Part shown: piece by piece, positions 8,361-17,219 of the stretch
Numbering within the stretch: position 1 is the first letter of the stretch
Layout: every line of letters begins with the position of its first letter
Source: Komagataeibacter xylinus
Lineage (GTDB): Bacteria; Pseudomonadota; Alphaproteobacteria; Acetobacterales; Acetobacteraceae
NCBI RefSeq assembly: GCF_004302915.1
Contig: NZ_QQBI01000007.1
Coordinates: forward strand, 62,001 to 126,000
Reading direction: 5' to 3'
Length of the DNA: 64,000 nt
Program-made: the position numbers and the translations under genes
Notes under the pieces: generated by a model
What the model was told of the DNA's origin: nothing
Databases searched by the model: none
Seen by the model: the letters and a program-made list of their open reading frames with translations, nothing else

Positions 8361-8879
8361 ATGAGCCAATGGAAGCGTATTGTTTTTGTGTTGTCGATTG
8401 CCGGTCTCGTCTTGCTGACTGATCAGATTACAAAAGCCGTCGTAATAGGATCATCGATCGTGCAGGATCGAGGTACGGTCACATTGATTCCTTTCTTGCT
8501 GAATGCAGTCTTTACGTGGAATCCCGGTGTCACTTTCGGACTCCTTCACAATGCCTGGTCTTGGATAGTGATACTGCCCGTAACAATTGGGATATGTGCT
8601 ATTCTAATGTGCTGGTTGTTACGTGTCAGCGCGACTTGCCCTACTATCGCAGGTGCTGCAATTCTTGGTGGTGCATTGGGAAATATCATTGATCGACTAC
8701 GCTACGGGAAAGTGGTCGACTTTCTTCATCTACATTTGGGTCAAATAGATCTGTTTCCTTATATTTTTAATATAGGAGACACTGCGATTGTAATAGGTAC
8801 TGCAACTCTTTTGATATTCACAGTATGTCAGCAGGAACCAGAGAAGCTTGTATCCAGTAAAAATAGTAACAAGGTATGA
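8361..8879 (+). CDS. lspA: Signal peptidase II (lipoprotein signal peptidase), accessory copy
   Basis: 172 residues with four membrane segments, the usual LspA length and motifs: LTDQITKAVV near the N-terminus, FTWNPGVTFGLL, then GGALGNIIDRLRYGKVVDF and FNIGDTAIVIG. The two catalytic aspartates (in NIIDR and in NIGD) are present; the second motif has Gly where FN-A-D is usual. LspA removes signal peptides from prolipoproteins after diacylglyceryl transfer. The gene is clearly AT-richer than its neighbours, stands alone and carries no ileS or other usual partner. It looks like a horizontally acquired extra copy, not the housekeeping gene, although that cannot be proved from this window. Confidence 0.92.
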   Translation: MSQWKRIVFVLSIAGLVLLTDQITKAVVIGSSIVQDRGTVTLIPFLLNAVFTWNPGVTFGLLHNAWSWIVILPVTIGICAILMCWLLRVSATCPTIAGAAILGGALGNIIDRLRYGKVVDFLHLHLGQIDLFPYIFNIGDTAIVIGTATLLIFTVCQQEPEKLVSSKNSNKV

Positions 8880-9444
8880 TGGTACGATCAATTTTTATAC
8901 TCAGGACTCGTTGAGTCAACGGCATAAATCTGCTTCAGGCTTCATGATGAGACCTAAAGTGAGCAATCTGTAATGGCCGAAGACAATCAAATAGTGCGTA
9001 TATGGCCCTGTTTCGGAAGATACATGAGAAGCCCCGAGTGGATGATAGTCATGTGTCAGGCAAGATTATCTTTCTCAATTGGAACAGCCTGCGCGTCATG
9101 GGTACATGACCCGAAGCAGACACTCTACAATCGCTAAGCTTGGAGAGAGCGATAGGAGACTATTGACGTAAACATAGTTTTTGCTCCGTTCCAGAAGGAG
9201 ACCCGGTTCAACAGAAGAGTAAGGTGACGTAGCTACGTCCGGTTTCAAGAAGGCGCGAGGTCCATTCTAATGACTGACATGAGGCGCACGCGGACTCAGC
9301 TTCGAATAAATAAATCCTCAATTTTACGAGGGGAGGGGCTCATTGATTTCAGTAAGGGCTCAGGCACAGGCAGAAAAAAGAGCATCGAAACAGGATATTA
9401 AGCCCGCTTTGCTCTCAGCTTGCGATTGCAGCAATTTGAGAGCC
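8880..9444. other. Gene-poor stretch between lspA and the tRNA-like scar
   Basis: No supported gene. A 54-codon frame at 8973-9137 (starts MAEDNQIVRIWPCFGRY) has no visible ribosome site and no recognised family. Near the right end GCTCTCA (9411-9417) and TGAGAGC (9437-9443) form an inverted repeat immediately before the tRNA-like sequence. Confidence 0.35.
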
Positions 9445-9463
9445 AATCCTGCCCCCGCAACCA
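9445..9463 (+). other. Candidate att scar: 3' end of initiator tRNA (tRNA-fMet)
   Basis: AATCCTGCCCCCGCAACCA equals the end of a bacterial initiator tRNA gene: the 3' half of the T arm, the CCCCCGC acceptor strand, A73 and CCA. The sequence upstream does not continue as tRNA, so only this 3' fragment is present. Integrative elements that insert into tRNA 3' ends leave such a duplicated fragment at one boundary, with the original tRNA terminator on the far side; a strong terminator follows at 9488. On this reading the element lies to the left. The identification is from memory of initiator tRNA sequence. Confidence 0.5.
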
Positions 9464-9487
9464 GATATCTCCGTCTGATAAGACAAA

Positions 9488-9518
9488 CAAAAAGCCACCC
9501 CAAAAGGGTGGCTTTTTG
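9488..9518 (+). terminator. Strong intrinsic terminator (works in both directions)
   Basis: A 13-bp stem with left arm CAAAAAGCCACCC (9488-9500) and right arm GGGTGGCTTTTTG (9506-9518), loop CAAAA. The T run on the right and A run on the left make it a textbook rho-independent terminator on either strand. It lies 25 bp after the tRNA-like scar and probably once ended that tRNA transcript. Confidence 0.85.
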
Positions 9519-9644
9519 CGTTCCAGAACACACCGCAGCATGCATAGGAAATGCAAGCAGGACGGTAAGTCCGGGAGATCATCGCGTGCGCATGTTTTAT
9601 ACTTGGAAATGCCGCTATACGCGCTCAAGGTGCATAAAACACCC

Positions 9645-10052
9645 TTTAAGGCCATCCAGATCATGGCTGAGGCGAAGTGAACAAAGCCACGGAAATGGAT
9701 GGTACGTCCGGTCACATCGAGTAGCGTAGTATCCTCAGTGCATGAGGCAGTTGAAGCAGCGCTCGATGCGATTGCACGCCTGTAAGCCTTGGTATCGTAC
9801 GGGATGATAATCTTGCGGGTGCAATTGCAAGGTATGACAGCTTCTGCGCCCATCTGCTGAAGCGACAATGCGCCGTCTTCCATTTGCCATACCGCTCTCA
9901 GGCAGGTCCTGCCAATGCGCGCCAGAGCGTAGAATCCAGAGGCAGCCGTTCACGAACAGGCGGTTATCCGTCCCACTGCGGCCTGCATTCCCAACTTTGC
10001 CAAAAAGCAGAGGCGCAATCCGTTGCTATTGTGCTTCACTCAACTCGTACCG
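9645..10052 (-). pseudogene. Decayed IS5-family transposase
   Basis: Reading the minus strand from about 10052, the frame gives RYELSEAQ, an in-frame stop where W is expected, then [20 protein letters not shown] and [19 protein letters not shown], the typical N-terminus of an IS5-family transposase. After a frame change ([16 protein letters not shown]) the catalytic middle is missing. The reading resumes at [24 protein letters not shown] and IHFRGFVHFASAMIWM, the C-terminal motifs, again in shifting frames. It is an internally deleted, frameshifted remnant; terminal repeats were not located. Confidence 0.8.
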
Positions 10053-10139
10053 CCTGATTCCTATCCCACACTCTGTGCTCTGACACGGTGCTCAGTAAAA
10101 CATCCGTTTCACAAAAAAATCCTGAATGTCGATCAGCCC

Positions 10140-11114
10140 CTAGGACAGTACGATCATGGATTGTGAAAATGCGGCAAAGCGGTGATGCAGGACCCTATGA
10201 GTATAATCCTGCAAGGATACACGCAGCATCTGGGCAAAATCGAGGGGCAGGCGACCAAATTCCCGCCGGCGCGCCACCAGTGTCAGGCGTCGCTTGATTC
10301 CCCCCGCGGGCAGGGGATGCACACATAGGCCCTGCCCCGGCACGTAACCCGCTTCCTGCATGCAGAGCGGTGTGGAAATGGCAATGCCGCCGTTCTGGCA
10401 TCCGGCAAGCAGGCCGATGGGAAGGTCGTATTCCTGCCCCAGCGGCGCATCAATCTGCAGGCGGCGCAGGTAACGCTCGACCTCCGTGCCCGAGCGTGAA
10501 CGTAACGTAAAGCGGATAAATGGATACTGTGAACACATGGCTTTCAATTCCTCCCGCGTTGAAGGAGGGGGAATATCCTCACCACACACAAGGAGGTAGG
10601 GCTCCTCGAAAAGGGGCCATCGTTCCAGACCGGCCACGTCTTCAAGATCATCGACGCCGACAATGAAATCAATCTGTCGCGTCAGCAACGCCTCGGCATG
10701 GGATTCGGTCAGGCCAGCAAAGACAGCCAGGTGTTCCGTCCGTGTCTGCATGAAATGCGATGTGTTTACCAGCACCGCACGCGACAGGGAATCAACCACG
10801 CCAATCCTGAGTTGCGAGACGCGCCCGGTCTGCATCTCGCGCAGGCGCATTGCGATATGGTGCATGTCCGAAACGAGGTTTGACGCATATTGACGCAACA
10901 CGGTGCCGGTGGCGGTCAGTGCCAGCGGACGGACGCGCCGGTCAAACAGCATGGTGGCCGTTCTGGCCTCAAGGTCGGCAATCGTTTGCGACACGGCGGG
11001 CTGGGTTATGCCAAGGCTTCGTGCGGCAGAAGCCATGCTGCCATTTTCACACACCGCCAGGAATACGTTGAGCGCGGACATGTCAAATGGAAAGCTGGAA
11101 GGAGCCATGAGCAC
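10140..11114 (-). CDS. LysR-family transcriptional regulator
   Basis: 324 residues. The N-terminal helix-turn-helix (~12-70) reads MSALNVFLAVCENGSMASAA then LGITQPAVSQTIADLE, standard for LysR. The C-terminal two-lobed effector domain follows (LRIGVVDSLSR; IDFIVGVDDLED; LLVCGEDIP). An alternative start is the Met before SALNVF. It is divergent from the sarcosine oxidase operon with a 76-bp gap, so it is the natural candidate regulator of soxBDAG-purU-folD. The inducer cannot be read from sequence. Confidence 0.92.
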   Translation of the reverse strand: MLMAPSSFPFDMSALNVFLAVCENGSMASAARSLGITQPAVSQTIADLEARTATMLFDRRVRPLALTATGTVLRQYASNLVSDMHHIAMRLREMQTGRVSQLRIGVVDSLSRAVLVNTSHFMQTRTEHLAVFAGLTESHAEALLTRQIDFIVGVDDLEDVAGLERWPLFEEPYLLVCGEDIPPPSTREELKAMCSQYPFIRFTLRSRSGTEVERYLRRLQIDAPLGQEYDLPIGLLAGCQNGGIAISTPLCMQEAGYVPGQGLCVHPLPAGGIKRRLTLVARRREFGRLPLDFAQMLRVSLQDYTHRVLHHRFAAFSQSMIVLS

Positions 11115-11140
11115 ACCATAAGGAAAAATTATAATACCGC

Positions 11141-11151
11141 GTCGTAACGAC
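11141..11151. promoter_or_regulatory. Candidate LysR operator in the divergent promoter
   Basis: GTCGTAACGAC is an interrupted palindrome (GTCG/CGAC around TAA) with the T-N11-A size expected of LysR sites. It lies between the LysR and soxB starts, in a 76-bp divergent region that must hold both promoters. Confidence 0.35.
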
Positions 11152-11190
11152 AGCGCTACGTTGCTTCCATTAACGAGAAACGGAGACCGT

Positions 11191-12450
11191 ATGTCCAGCG
11201 ATCGTTATTCTTTTTTATCTGTCTTGCGCGAAGCGTTGCGTGGCCAGACTGGATGGAAACCCGCATGGCGTAAGGCCACCCCGCAGGACAGTTACGATGT
11301 CGTTATCGTAGGTGGCGGCGGCCATGGGCTTGCAACGGCGTATTATCTGGCGAGGCGCTACGGGATCAGGCGGGTTGCCGTAGTAGAAAAGTCATGGCTG
11401 GGTAATGGCAATATCGGGCGTAATACAACCATAGTACGGTCCAATTATCTGCTCGCCGGCAACGTGCCTTTCTATGAATGCTCCATGAAACTATGGGAGG
11501 GGCTGGAGCAGGATATCAACTACAACGCCATGGTGAGCCAGCGTGGCGTGCTGAACCTGTTCCATAATGACGGGCAGCGCAATGCCTATACACGGCGTGG
11601 AAACGCCATGCGCCTGCACGGCGTGGATGCACAATTGCTGGATGCATCAGCCGTGCGCAGAAAGCTGCCATTCCTCGATTTTGATAACGCGCGCTTCCCC
11701 ATTCAGGGCGGATTGCTGCAACAGCGTGGCGGCACCGTACGCCATGACGCCGTGGCGTGGGGTTACGCACGCGCAGCAGACAGGCTGGGCGTGGATATTA
11801 TTGAAAACTGCGAAGTAACCGGCATGCGTATCACGGACGGCAGGGTGGAGGGTGTCGAGACAACACGTGGCTTTATCGGTGCAAAAAAGGTGGGGCTTGC
11901 CTGTGCGGGCAATTCATCGCGCGTTGCGGCGCTGGCCGGATTGCGCCTGCCTATCGAGAGCCATGTATTGCAAGCTTTTGTTACCGAGGGACTGAAGCCC
12001 TTTATTGACTGCGTTGTCACCTTCGGGGCCGGGCATTTCTATATTAGCCAGTCCGACAAGGGTGGGCTGGTCTTTGGTGGAGATATAGACGGCTACAACT
12101 CGTACGCACAGCGCGGCAACATGCCCGTGGTCGAGGATGTATGCGAGGGCGGGATGGCGCTTATGCCGCGCATCGGCCGTATCCGCCTGCTGCGGCAGTG
12201 GGGCGGGCTTATGGACATGTCCATGGATGGCAGCCCGATCATTGATCGCACCCCGGTTGACCAACTCTATCTGAACGCCGGCTGGTGTTACGGGGGCTTC
12301 AAGGCAACGCCAGCCTCGGGGCTGTGTTTTGCGCATCTTCTTGCACGCGACGAACCCCATCCGGTTGCCACTGCGTACCGTCTCGACCGCTTTGCGCGGG
12401 GCGCCGTGATTGATGAAAAAGGCATGGGCGCACAACCCAATCTGCATTGA
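11191..12450 (+). CDS. soxB: Sarcosine oxidase subunit beta (heterotetrameric type)
   Basis: About 419 residues, the usual SoxB length. VVIVGGGGHGLATAYYLA (~37-54) is the FAD-binding Rossmann motif. RGGTVRHDAVAWGYARAA contains the histidine (~185) that carries covalent FMN in this family, and the C-terminus has YLNAGWCYGGFKATPASG. The subunit oxidises the N-methyl amino acid to an imine and hands electrons to O2, giving H2O2. Start 11191 (MSSDRYSF) has CGGAGA upstream at good spacing; the longer frame from 11161 lacks a site. First gene of soxB-soxD-soxA-soxG-purU-folD, facing LysR. Confidence 0.95.
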   Translation: MSSDRYSFLSVLREALRGQTGWKPAWRKATPQDSYDVVIVGGGGHGLATAYYLARRYGIRRVAVVEKSWLGNGNIGRNTTIVRSNYLLAGNVPFYECSMKLWEGLEQDINYNAMVSQRGVLNLFHNDGQRNAYTRRGNAMRLHGVDAQLLDASAVRRKLPFLDFDNARFPIQGGLLQQRGGTVRHDAVAWGYARAADRLGVDIIENCEVTGMRITDGRVEGVETTRGFIGAKKVGLACAGNSSRVAALAGLRLPIESHVLQAFVTEGLKPFIDCVVTFGAGHFYISQSDKGGLVFGGDIDGYNSYAQRGNMPVVEDVCEGGMALMPRIGRIRLLRQWGGLMDMSMDGSPIIDRTPVDQLYLNAGWCYGGFKATPASGLCFAHLLARDEPHPVATAYRLDRFARGAVIDEKGMGAQPNLH

Positions 12451-12457
12451 GGTACTC

Positions 12458-12721
12458 ATGCGTATTCACTGTCCTTACTGCTGCACACGCGGCGTGGAAG
12501 AATTTACCTATCGTGGGGATGCGACCGTGCGCCGACCGGATTTGGATGCACCCGAGGCTGCATGGGTGGATTACGTGTACCTGCGTGACAACCCCGCCGG
12601 ACCACACGCGGAATATTGGTATCATGCCGCAGGCTGCCACAGTTGGCTGGTTGTCAGGCGCGATACGCGTACCCACGAAATCTTCAGCGTCCAGACAGCT
12701 TCCGAGGTCTCAGAGGCATGA
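12458..12721 (+). CDS. soxD: Sarcosine oxidase subunit delta
   Basis: 87 residues. MRIHCPYCCTRGVEEFTYRG opens with the CPYC pair, and later H-A-E-YWYHAAGC supplies His and Cys, together the zinc site of SoxD. WVDYVYLRDNPAGPHAEYWY matches the conserved core. It starts 8 nt after soxB, and its TGA overlaps the soxA ATG (ATGA). SoxD is a small structural subunit of the alpha-beta-gamma-delta enzyme. A longer upstream frame inside soxB is rejected because MRIHCPYC is the family start. Confidence 0.93.
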   Translation: MRIHCPYCCTRGVEEFTYRGDATVRRPDLDAPEAAWVDYVYLRDNPAGPHAEYWYHAAGCHSWLVVRRDTRTHEIFSVQTASEVSEA

Positions 12722-15700
12722 ATGATCTTTCCGCATCGCTGCCGCCCGAAACCGGGCGCAGGGGAAAAACTCAACCCATGCGCTGGGCGCGGGGAAATGG
12801 CATCCGTGGCGACAAAACCATCCGCTTCACATTTGATGGCCGCGTGTTGGAAGCGCATCCGGGCGATACACTGGCATCCGCGCTGCTGGCCAACGGGGTG
12901 CGTCTGGTCGGGCGTTCTTTCAAGTACCACCGGCCACGCGGCATCCTGTCCGCCGGGCCGGAAGAACCCAACGCCCTGGTGGAGCTGCGCGAGGGCGCAC
13001 AGCGGGAACCCAATTCACGCGCTACGGTTACGGAAGTCTTTGATGGGCTGGCTGCCACAAGCCAGAATCGCTGGCCTACCCTGAAACACGATATGCTTGG
13101 CGCCAACAGCCTGCTGGCGCCGGTATTCAGCGCGGGGTTCTATTACAAGACATTCATGTGGCCTGCCTCCTTTTGGGAGAAAGTATACGAGCCCATCATC
13201 CGGCGGGCCGCCGGGCTGGGACGTGCGGCGGATGAGGCCGATCCGGACCATTATGAAAAAGCCACCGCATTCTGCGATGTCCTTGTCGTGGGGAGTGGCC
13301 CTGCCGGGCTGGCCGCAGCCCGCGCGGCGGCCGGGGCAGGCGCGCGGGTGATCCTGTGCGAACAGGACAGCCTGACCGGTGGCAGGCTGCGTGCCGAGCG
13401 GGTGATGCTCGATGACCGGCCCGGCTGGGCATGGGCGCAGGATACTGAAAAATACCTTCGCGCGCTGCCTGAAGTCCGGATCATGACCCGCACATGTGTT
13501 TTCGGGCGCTATGACGGCGGATGCTTTGGTGCGCTTGAGCGCGTGGCCGACCATGTGGCGGTGCCGCAGGCCGGCCAGCCTCGCCAGCGGCTGTGGCGCA
13601 TTGTGGCCGGGCAATGCATCCTTGCCACAGGCGGCATCGAACGGCCTATCGTCTTTCCCGACAACGACCGGCCAGGCATCATGCTGGCAGGGGCCGTACG
13701 CAGCTATGTCAATCGCTTCGGGGTCGTGCCGGGGCGCCAGGCCGTCATCTATACCAATAATGATGATGGCCTGCGGGCGGCTGCGGACCTGCATGACGCG
13801 GGTGTGCGTGTTGCCGCAATCGTTGATTCCCGACAGCCGTCATCCACTGCGGCGCAGGCAATGGCCAGGCAGGTCGGGGCGGCGCTGTTTGCAGGCGGGG
13901 CCATTGCAGGCACGACCGGGCATACCGGGCTGAAGGCCGTGCAGGTGCGCGACAGCGCAGGGAAGACCCGCCGCCTTGCCTGCGACCTGCTGGCGGTATC
14001 AGGGGGGTGGAACCCCGATATTGCCCTTGCCACCCACCACCGCACGCATCCGGTGTATGATGACGCGCTTAATGCCTTTGTCGTCTCCAGCCCGGCGCCG
14101 GGGCTGCATCTGGCCGGTTTCGCGGCGGGCGCCCTGACCACGGATGCCGCACTGGCGCAGGGTGATGCGCTTGGGCGCGCAGCGGCGCAGGGCGCGGGCT
14201 CTGACCCGGCCACTGGTTGCGCCATGGTGCTGCCCCGTGCAGCAGAAAAGGAAGGCTATGCCATCGCGCCATTGTGGCATGCGCTGGGCAGGGCAGGGCA
14301 GGCTGGCAAGGCGTTCATTGATTTCCAGAATGATGTAACGGCCAAGGATGTCAGCCTTGCGGCGCGTGAAGGGTTCTGGGCGGTCGAGCACCTCAAGCGC
14401 TACACGACGCTGGGCATGGCAACCGACCAGGGCAAGACGGCCAATGTGAATGCCCTGGCCATGATGGCGTGGGAGCGGGGGCGGAGTATTGCGCAGACCG
14501 GCACGACCATCGTGCGCCCGCCCGTGCAGCCATGCGCGATCGGCGCCCTGGCGGGCACGCATCGTGGGCGTCATTTCAAGCCACACCGCCTGCCGCCCAC
14601 GCATGACTGGGCGGTGGAGGCAGGCTGTGTCCTGACATCCAACGGAATATGGCAGCGCGCGCAGTGGTACCCCCGGCCGGATGAAACATCGTGGCAGGAG
14701 ACCGTCAACCGTGAGGTCCGGTCTGTACGCTCGAGCGTAGGGTTCTGTGATGTTACGACCCTGGGCAAGATTGATATCCAGGGCGCTGATGCGGCAACGC
14801 TGCTTGAGCGTGTTTATGTCAATGCATGGCGTAAGCTGCCGGTGGGGCGGGCGCGATACGGCCTCATGCTCCGTGAGGACGGCTTTGCCTTTGATGATGG
14901 CACCACCGCACGTCTGGCCGAGAACCATTATGTCATGACCACGACCACGGCGAATGCGGGCGCGGTCATGCGGCATCTGGAATTCTGCCACCAGTGCCTG
15001 TGGCCCGGGCTTGATGTCCGGTTCATCTCCGTAACCGATGCCTGGGCCCAGATTGCCGTGGCCGGGCCACGCTCGCGTGATGTGCTGCGTGAAATCATTG
15101 ATGAATCCTTTGACCTGTCCAACGAAGCCTTTGGTTACATGGGGGCCGCAAACGTCCGGTTGCGCGATGGTGTGGGGGGGCGGCTGTTCCGTCTCTCCTT
15201 CTCGGGGGAGCTGGCGTATGAAATTGCGGTGCCTGCACGCTATGGCGACGCGCTGGCGCGCCTGCTCATGCGGGTGGGGGCACCTTACGGCATAACCCCT
15301 TATGGCACGGAGGCCCTGGGTGTGATGCGCATCGAGAAAGGGCATCCGGCAGGCCCGGAACTGAATGGCCAGACCACCGCGCATGACCTGGGAATGGGGC
15401 GGATGCTGTCGCGCAAGAAGGACTTCATCGGGCGGGCCATGGCGCAGCGTACCGCGTTGTGCGATGCCGCCCGCCCCACGCTGATAGGGCTGAAGCCGCT
15501 CCATGCCAGCGATGCCCTTGTGGCCGGTGCCCACCTGCTGCCACGTGGCGCACCGGCAGATGCCGCATCCGATCAGGGGTGGATTTCCTCATCCGCATGG
15601 TCGCCTACGGTTGAATCCTGGATCGCGCTTGGTTTCCTGTCGCATGGCCCGCAACGGCATGGGGAGGTCATAGCCGTTCACAACCCGCTGGCGGGCACCG

Positions 15701-15765
15701 TGATCGAGGCGCAGGTGGTGCCGCCCGTCTTTGTTGACCCCGAAGGGAGCCGCCTGCATGCCTGA
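12718..15765 (+). CDS. soxA: Sarcosine oxidase subunit alpha
   Basis: 1015 residues, close to other SoxA proteins. Order: ferredoxin-like N-terminal domain without iron-sulfur cysteines (IRFTFDGRVLEAHPGDTLAS), NAD-binding pyridine-nucleotide domain (~175 on: DVLVVGSGPAGLAAARAAAG), then a GcvT-like folate domain in the last ~380 residues (REVRSVRSSVGFCDVTTLGK; EALGVMRIEKGHP). The folate domain catches the formaldehyde equivalent on tetrahydrofolate as 5,10-methylene-THF. Start ATG 12718 overlaps the soxD stop; a longer in-frame extension back to 12616 would run through soxD. Its 3' end overlaps soxG by 8 nt. Confidence 0.95.
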   Translation: MNDLSASLPPETGRRGKTQPMRWARGNGIRGDKTIRFTFDGRVLEAHPGDTLASALLANGVRLVGRSFKYHRPRGILSAGPEEPNALVELREGAQREPNSRATVTEVFDGLAATSQNRWPTLKHDMLGANSLLAPVFSAGFYYKTFMWPASFWEKVYEPIIRRAAGLGRAADEADPDHYEKATAFCDVLVVGSGPAGLAAARAAAGAGARVILCEQDSLTGGRLRAERVMLDDRPGWAWAQDTEKYLRALPEVRIMTRTCVFGRYDGGCFGALERVADHVAVPQAGQPRQRLWRIVAGQCILATGGIERPIVFPDNDRPGIMLAGAVRSYVNRFGVVPGRQAVIYTNNDDGLRAAADLHDAGVRVAAIVDSRQPSSTAAQAMARQVGAALFAGGAIAGTTGHTGLKAVQVRDSAGKTRRLACDLLAVSGGWNPDIALATHHRTHPVYDDALNAFVVSSPAPGLHLAGFAAGALTTDAALAQGDALGRAAAQGAGSDPATGCAMVLPRAAEKEGYAIAPLWHALGRAGQAGKAFIDFQNDVTAKDVSLAAREGFWAVEHLKRYTTLGMATDQGKTANVNALAMMAWERGRSIAQTGTTIVRPPVQPCAIGALAGTHRGRHFKPHRLPPTHDWAVEAGCVLTSNGIWQRAQWYPRPDETSWQETVNREVRSVRSSVGFCDVTTLGKIDIQGADAATLLERVYVNAWRKLPVGRARYGLMLREDGFAFDDGTTARLAENHYVMTTTTANAGAVMRHLEFCHQCLWPGLDVRFISVTDAWAQIAVAGPRSRDVLREIIDESFDLSNEAFGYMGAANVRLRDGVGGRLFRLSFSGELAYEIAVPARYGDALARLLMRVGAPYGITPYGTEALGVMRIEKGHPAGPELNGQTTAHDLGMGRMLSRKKDFIGRAMAQRTALCDAARPTLIGLKPLHASDALVAGAHLLPRGAPADAASDQGWISSSAWSPTVESWIALGFLSHGPQRHGEVIAVHNPLAGTVIEAQVVPPVFVDPEGSRLHA

Positions 15766-16339
15766 TATCCTTTCGCCCTGCGCCCCCATCGCGGCCGAAC
15801 CCTGTCGGGTCGGGGCCCTGTCACTGGCCCCCGCACCGTTGGAGGAAATGGTCAGCATCAGCAGCTTCAGCAATTCCCTGCCAGCCCTGCGCGAAGCGGT
15901 CCTGCACGCCCTGGGCGCCAGCCTGCCGCCAGCCCCTGGCACGGCCACCCGGCAGCAAGGACTGTCCATTTTATGGATCGGCCCGAACCAGTGGCTGGCC
16001 TGTGCCCCCCAAGGCTCAGGGCTGATGGAAAAACTGCAGGTGGCCTGCGGGGCGCACGCCGCCCTGACCGACCAGACCGACGGGCGCGTAACGCTCACGC
16101 TTTGCGGCCCGTATGCGCACGCCATCGCGGCCAAACTGGTCCCGATAGACCTGCATCCGCGCTGTTTCGGGCTTTCCAGCGTCGCACTGACACAGGCGGG
16201 TCATATCCCGGTCATTCTCATGCAGCGTGACCGGCAACCCGCCTATGACTTCATCGTCTTTCGCAGTCTGGCCCGCAGCCTGCATCATGACATTCTTGCC
16301 GCCATGCGGGGCGGTATTCCGGAATCGGAACAAAACTGA
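15758..16339 (+). CDS. soxG: Sarcosine oxidase subunit gamma
   Basis: 193 residues. SoxG proteins are a divergent, short relative of the GcvT fold; here the conserved region [20 protein letters not shown] and [17 protein letters not shown] fit that family, as does the end region [20 protein letters not shown]. Start MPDILSP at 15758 overlaps soxA by 8 nt; the earlier ATG at 15731 lies deeper inside soxA and is less likely. It completes the heterotetramer, helping bind FMN and folate between subunits. Confidence 0.9.
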   Translation: MPDILSPCAPIAAEPCRVGALSLAPAPLEEMVSISSFSNSLPALREAVLHALGASLPPAPGTATRQQGLSILWIGPNQWLACAPQGSGLMEKLQVACGAHAALTDQTDGRVTLTLCGPYAHAIAAKLVPIDLHPRCFGLSSVALTQAGHIPVILMQRDRQPAYDFIVFRSLARSLHHDILAAMRGGIPESEQN

Positions 16340-16340
16340 C

Positions 16341-17219
16341 ATGATTTTTCCTTCTGCAACACACGCCCTTTTTGCCGTAACCTTCAGTTGCCATAACCGC
16401 CCGGGCATCGTCGCCGCAGTCAGCACCCGCCTGTTTGAACTGGGCGCCAATATTACCGAGGCACAGCAGTTTGACGAAGCCACGAGTACGCAGTTCTTCA
16501 TGCGTATCGTATTCGACATTGCCGATGACCCGACTATACGGAACCGGATCAGGGCCACACTGGAGGCGCTGACCGAAACATTCGGCTTGCACTGGTCACT
16601 CGTGGATCTGCGCAGGCGGCAGAAGGTCCTGTTCCTGGTATCGCGTTTTGACCACTGCCTGGTTGATCTTCTTTATCGCTGGCGTATCGGGGAACTGCCG
16701 ATCGAGCCGGTCGGCATCATTTCCAACCATCCGGCGGAAACCTATGAAAATATAGATTTCCATGGAATTCCGTTTCACTATCTGCCTGTAACCAAAAAGA
16801 CAAAGGCCGAGCAGGAACAGCAGATCCGTGACATCATCGTTGCAACCGGCACGCAGCTTGTGGTGCTCGCGCGTTACATGCAGATCCTGTCGAACGAGAT
16901 GGCAGCCTATCTTTCAGGTAACTGCATCAATATCCATCATTCCTTCCTGCCAGGTTTTAAGGGCGCGCGTCCGTACCACCAGGCTTTTGACCGTGGTGTT
17001 AAGCTGATCGGAGCCACGGCCCATTATGTAACCAGCGACCTTGATGAAGGGCCGATCATTGAGCAGGATGTCGAGCGGATTTCACATAGCGACACCCCCG
17101 ATGACCTGATCCGCAAGGGGCGGGACATTGAGCGCCGTGTCCTGGCCCGGGCGGTGCGGTATCATATCGAGCACCGCACCGTAATGAATGGCAATAAAAC
17201 AATTGTATTCGTATCCTGA
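16341..17219 (+). CDS. purU: Formyltetrahydrofolate deformylase
   Basis: 292 residues. N-terminal ACT domain ([20 protein letters not shown]), then a formyl-transferase-type domain with the catalytic triad region [20 protein letters not shown] (Asn and His) and [14 protein letters not shown] (Asp). PurU hydrolyses 10-formyl-THF to formate and THF. Start 16341 is one nucleotide after the soxG stop; a longer frame lies inside soxG. Its TGA overlaps the folD ATG. Placed after soxBDAG it would drain the C1 unit released by demethylation, working with FolD, rather than serve purine synthesis. Confidence 0.95.
   Translation: MIFPSATHALFAVTFSCHNRPGIVAAVSTRLFELGANITEAQQFDEATSTQFFMRIVFDIADDPTIRNRIRATLEALTETFGLHWSLVDLRRRQKVLFLVSRFDHCLVDLLYRWRIGELPIEPVGIISNHPAETYENIDFHGIPFHYLPVTKKTKAEQEQQIRDIIVATGTQLVVLARYMQILSNEMAAYLSGNCINIHHSFLPGFKGARPYHQAFDRGVKLIGATAHYVTSDLDEGPIIEQDVERISHSDTPDDLIRKGRDIERRVLARAVRYHIEHRTVMNGNKTIVFVS

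Noticed and set aside
8973-9137. 54-codon frame as a gene
   Set aside because: No ribosome site, no recognised family, and it lies in eroded accessory DNA.
9370-9463. Complete tRNA gene
   Set aside because: Only the last 19 nt match; no D arm, anticodon arm or matching 5' acceptor strand lies upstream.
9343-9729. 128-codon plus-strand frame
   Set aside because: It runs through the tRNA-like scar and the intrinsic terminator and into the IS5 remnant, so it cannot be a real gene.
13999-15534. 511-codon minus-strand frame opposite soxA
   Set aside because: Fully inside soxA, no motifs, composition of a codon-bias shadow.
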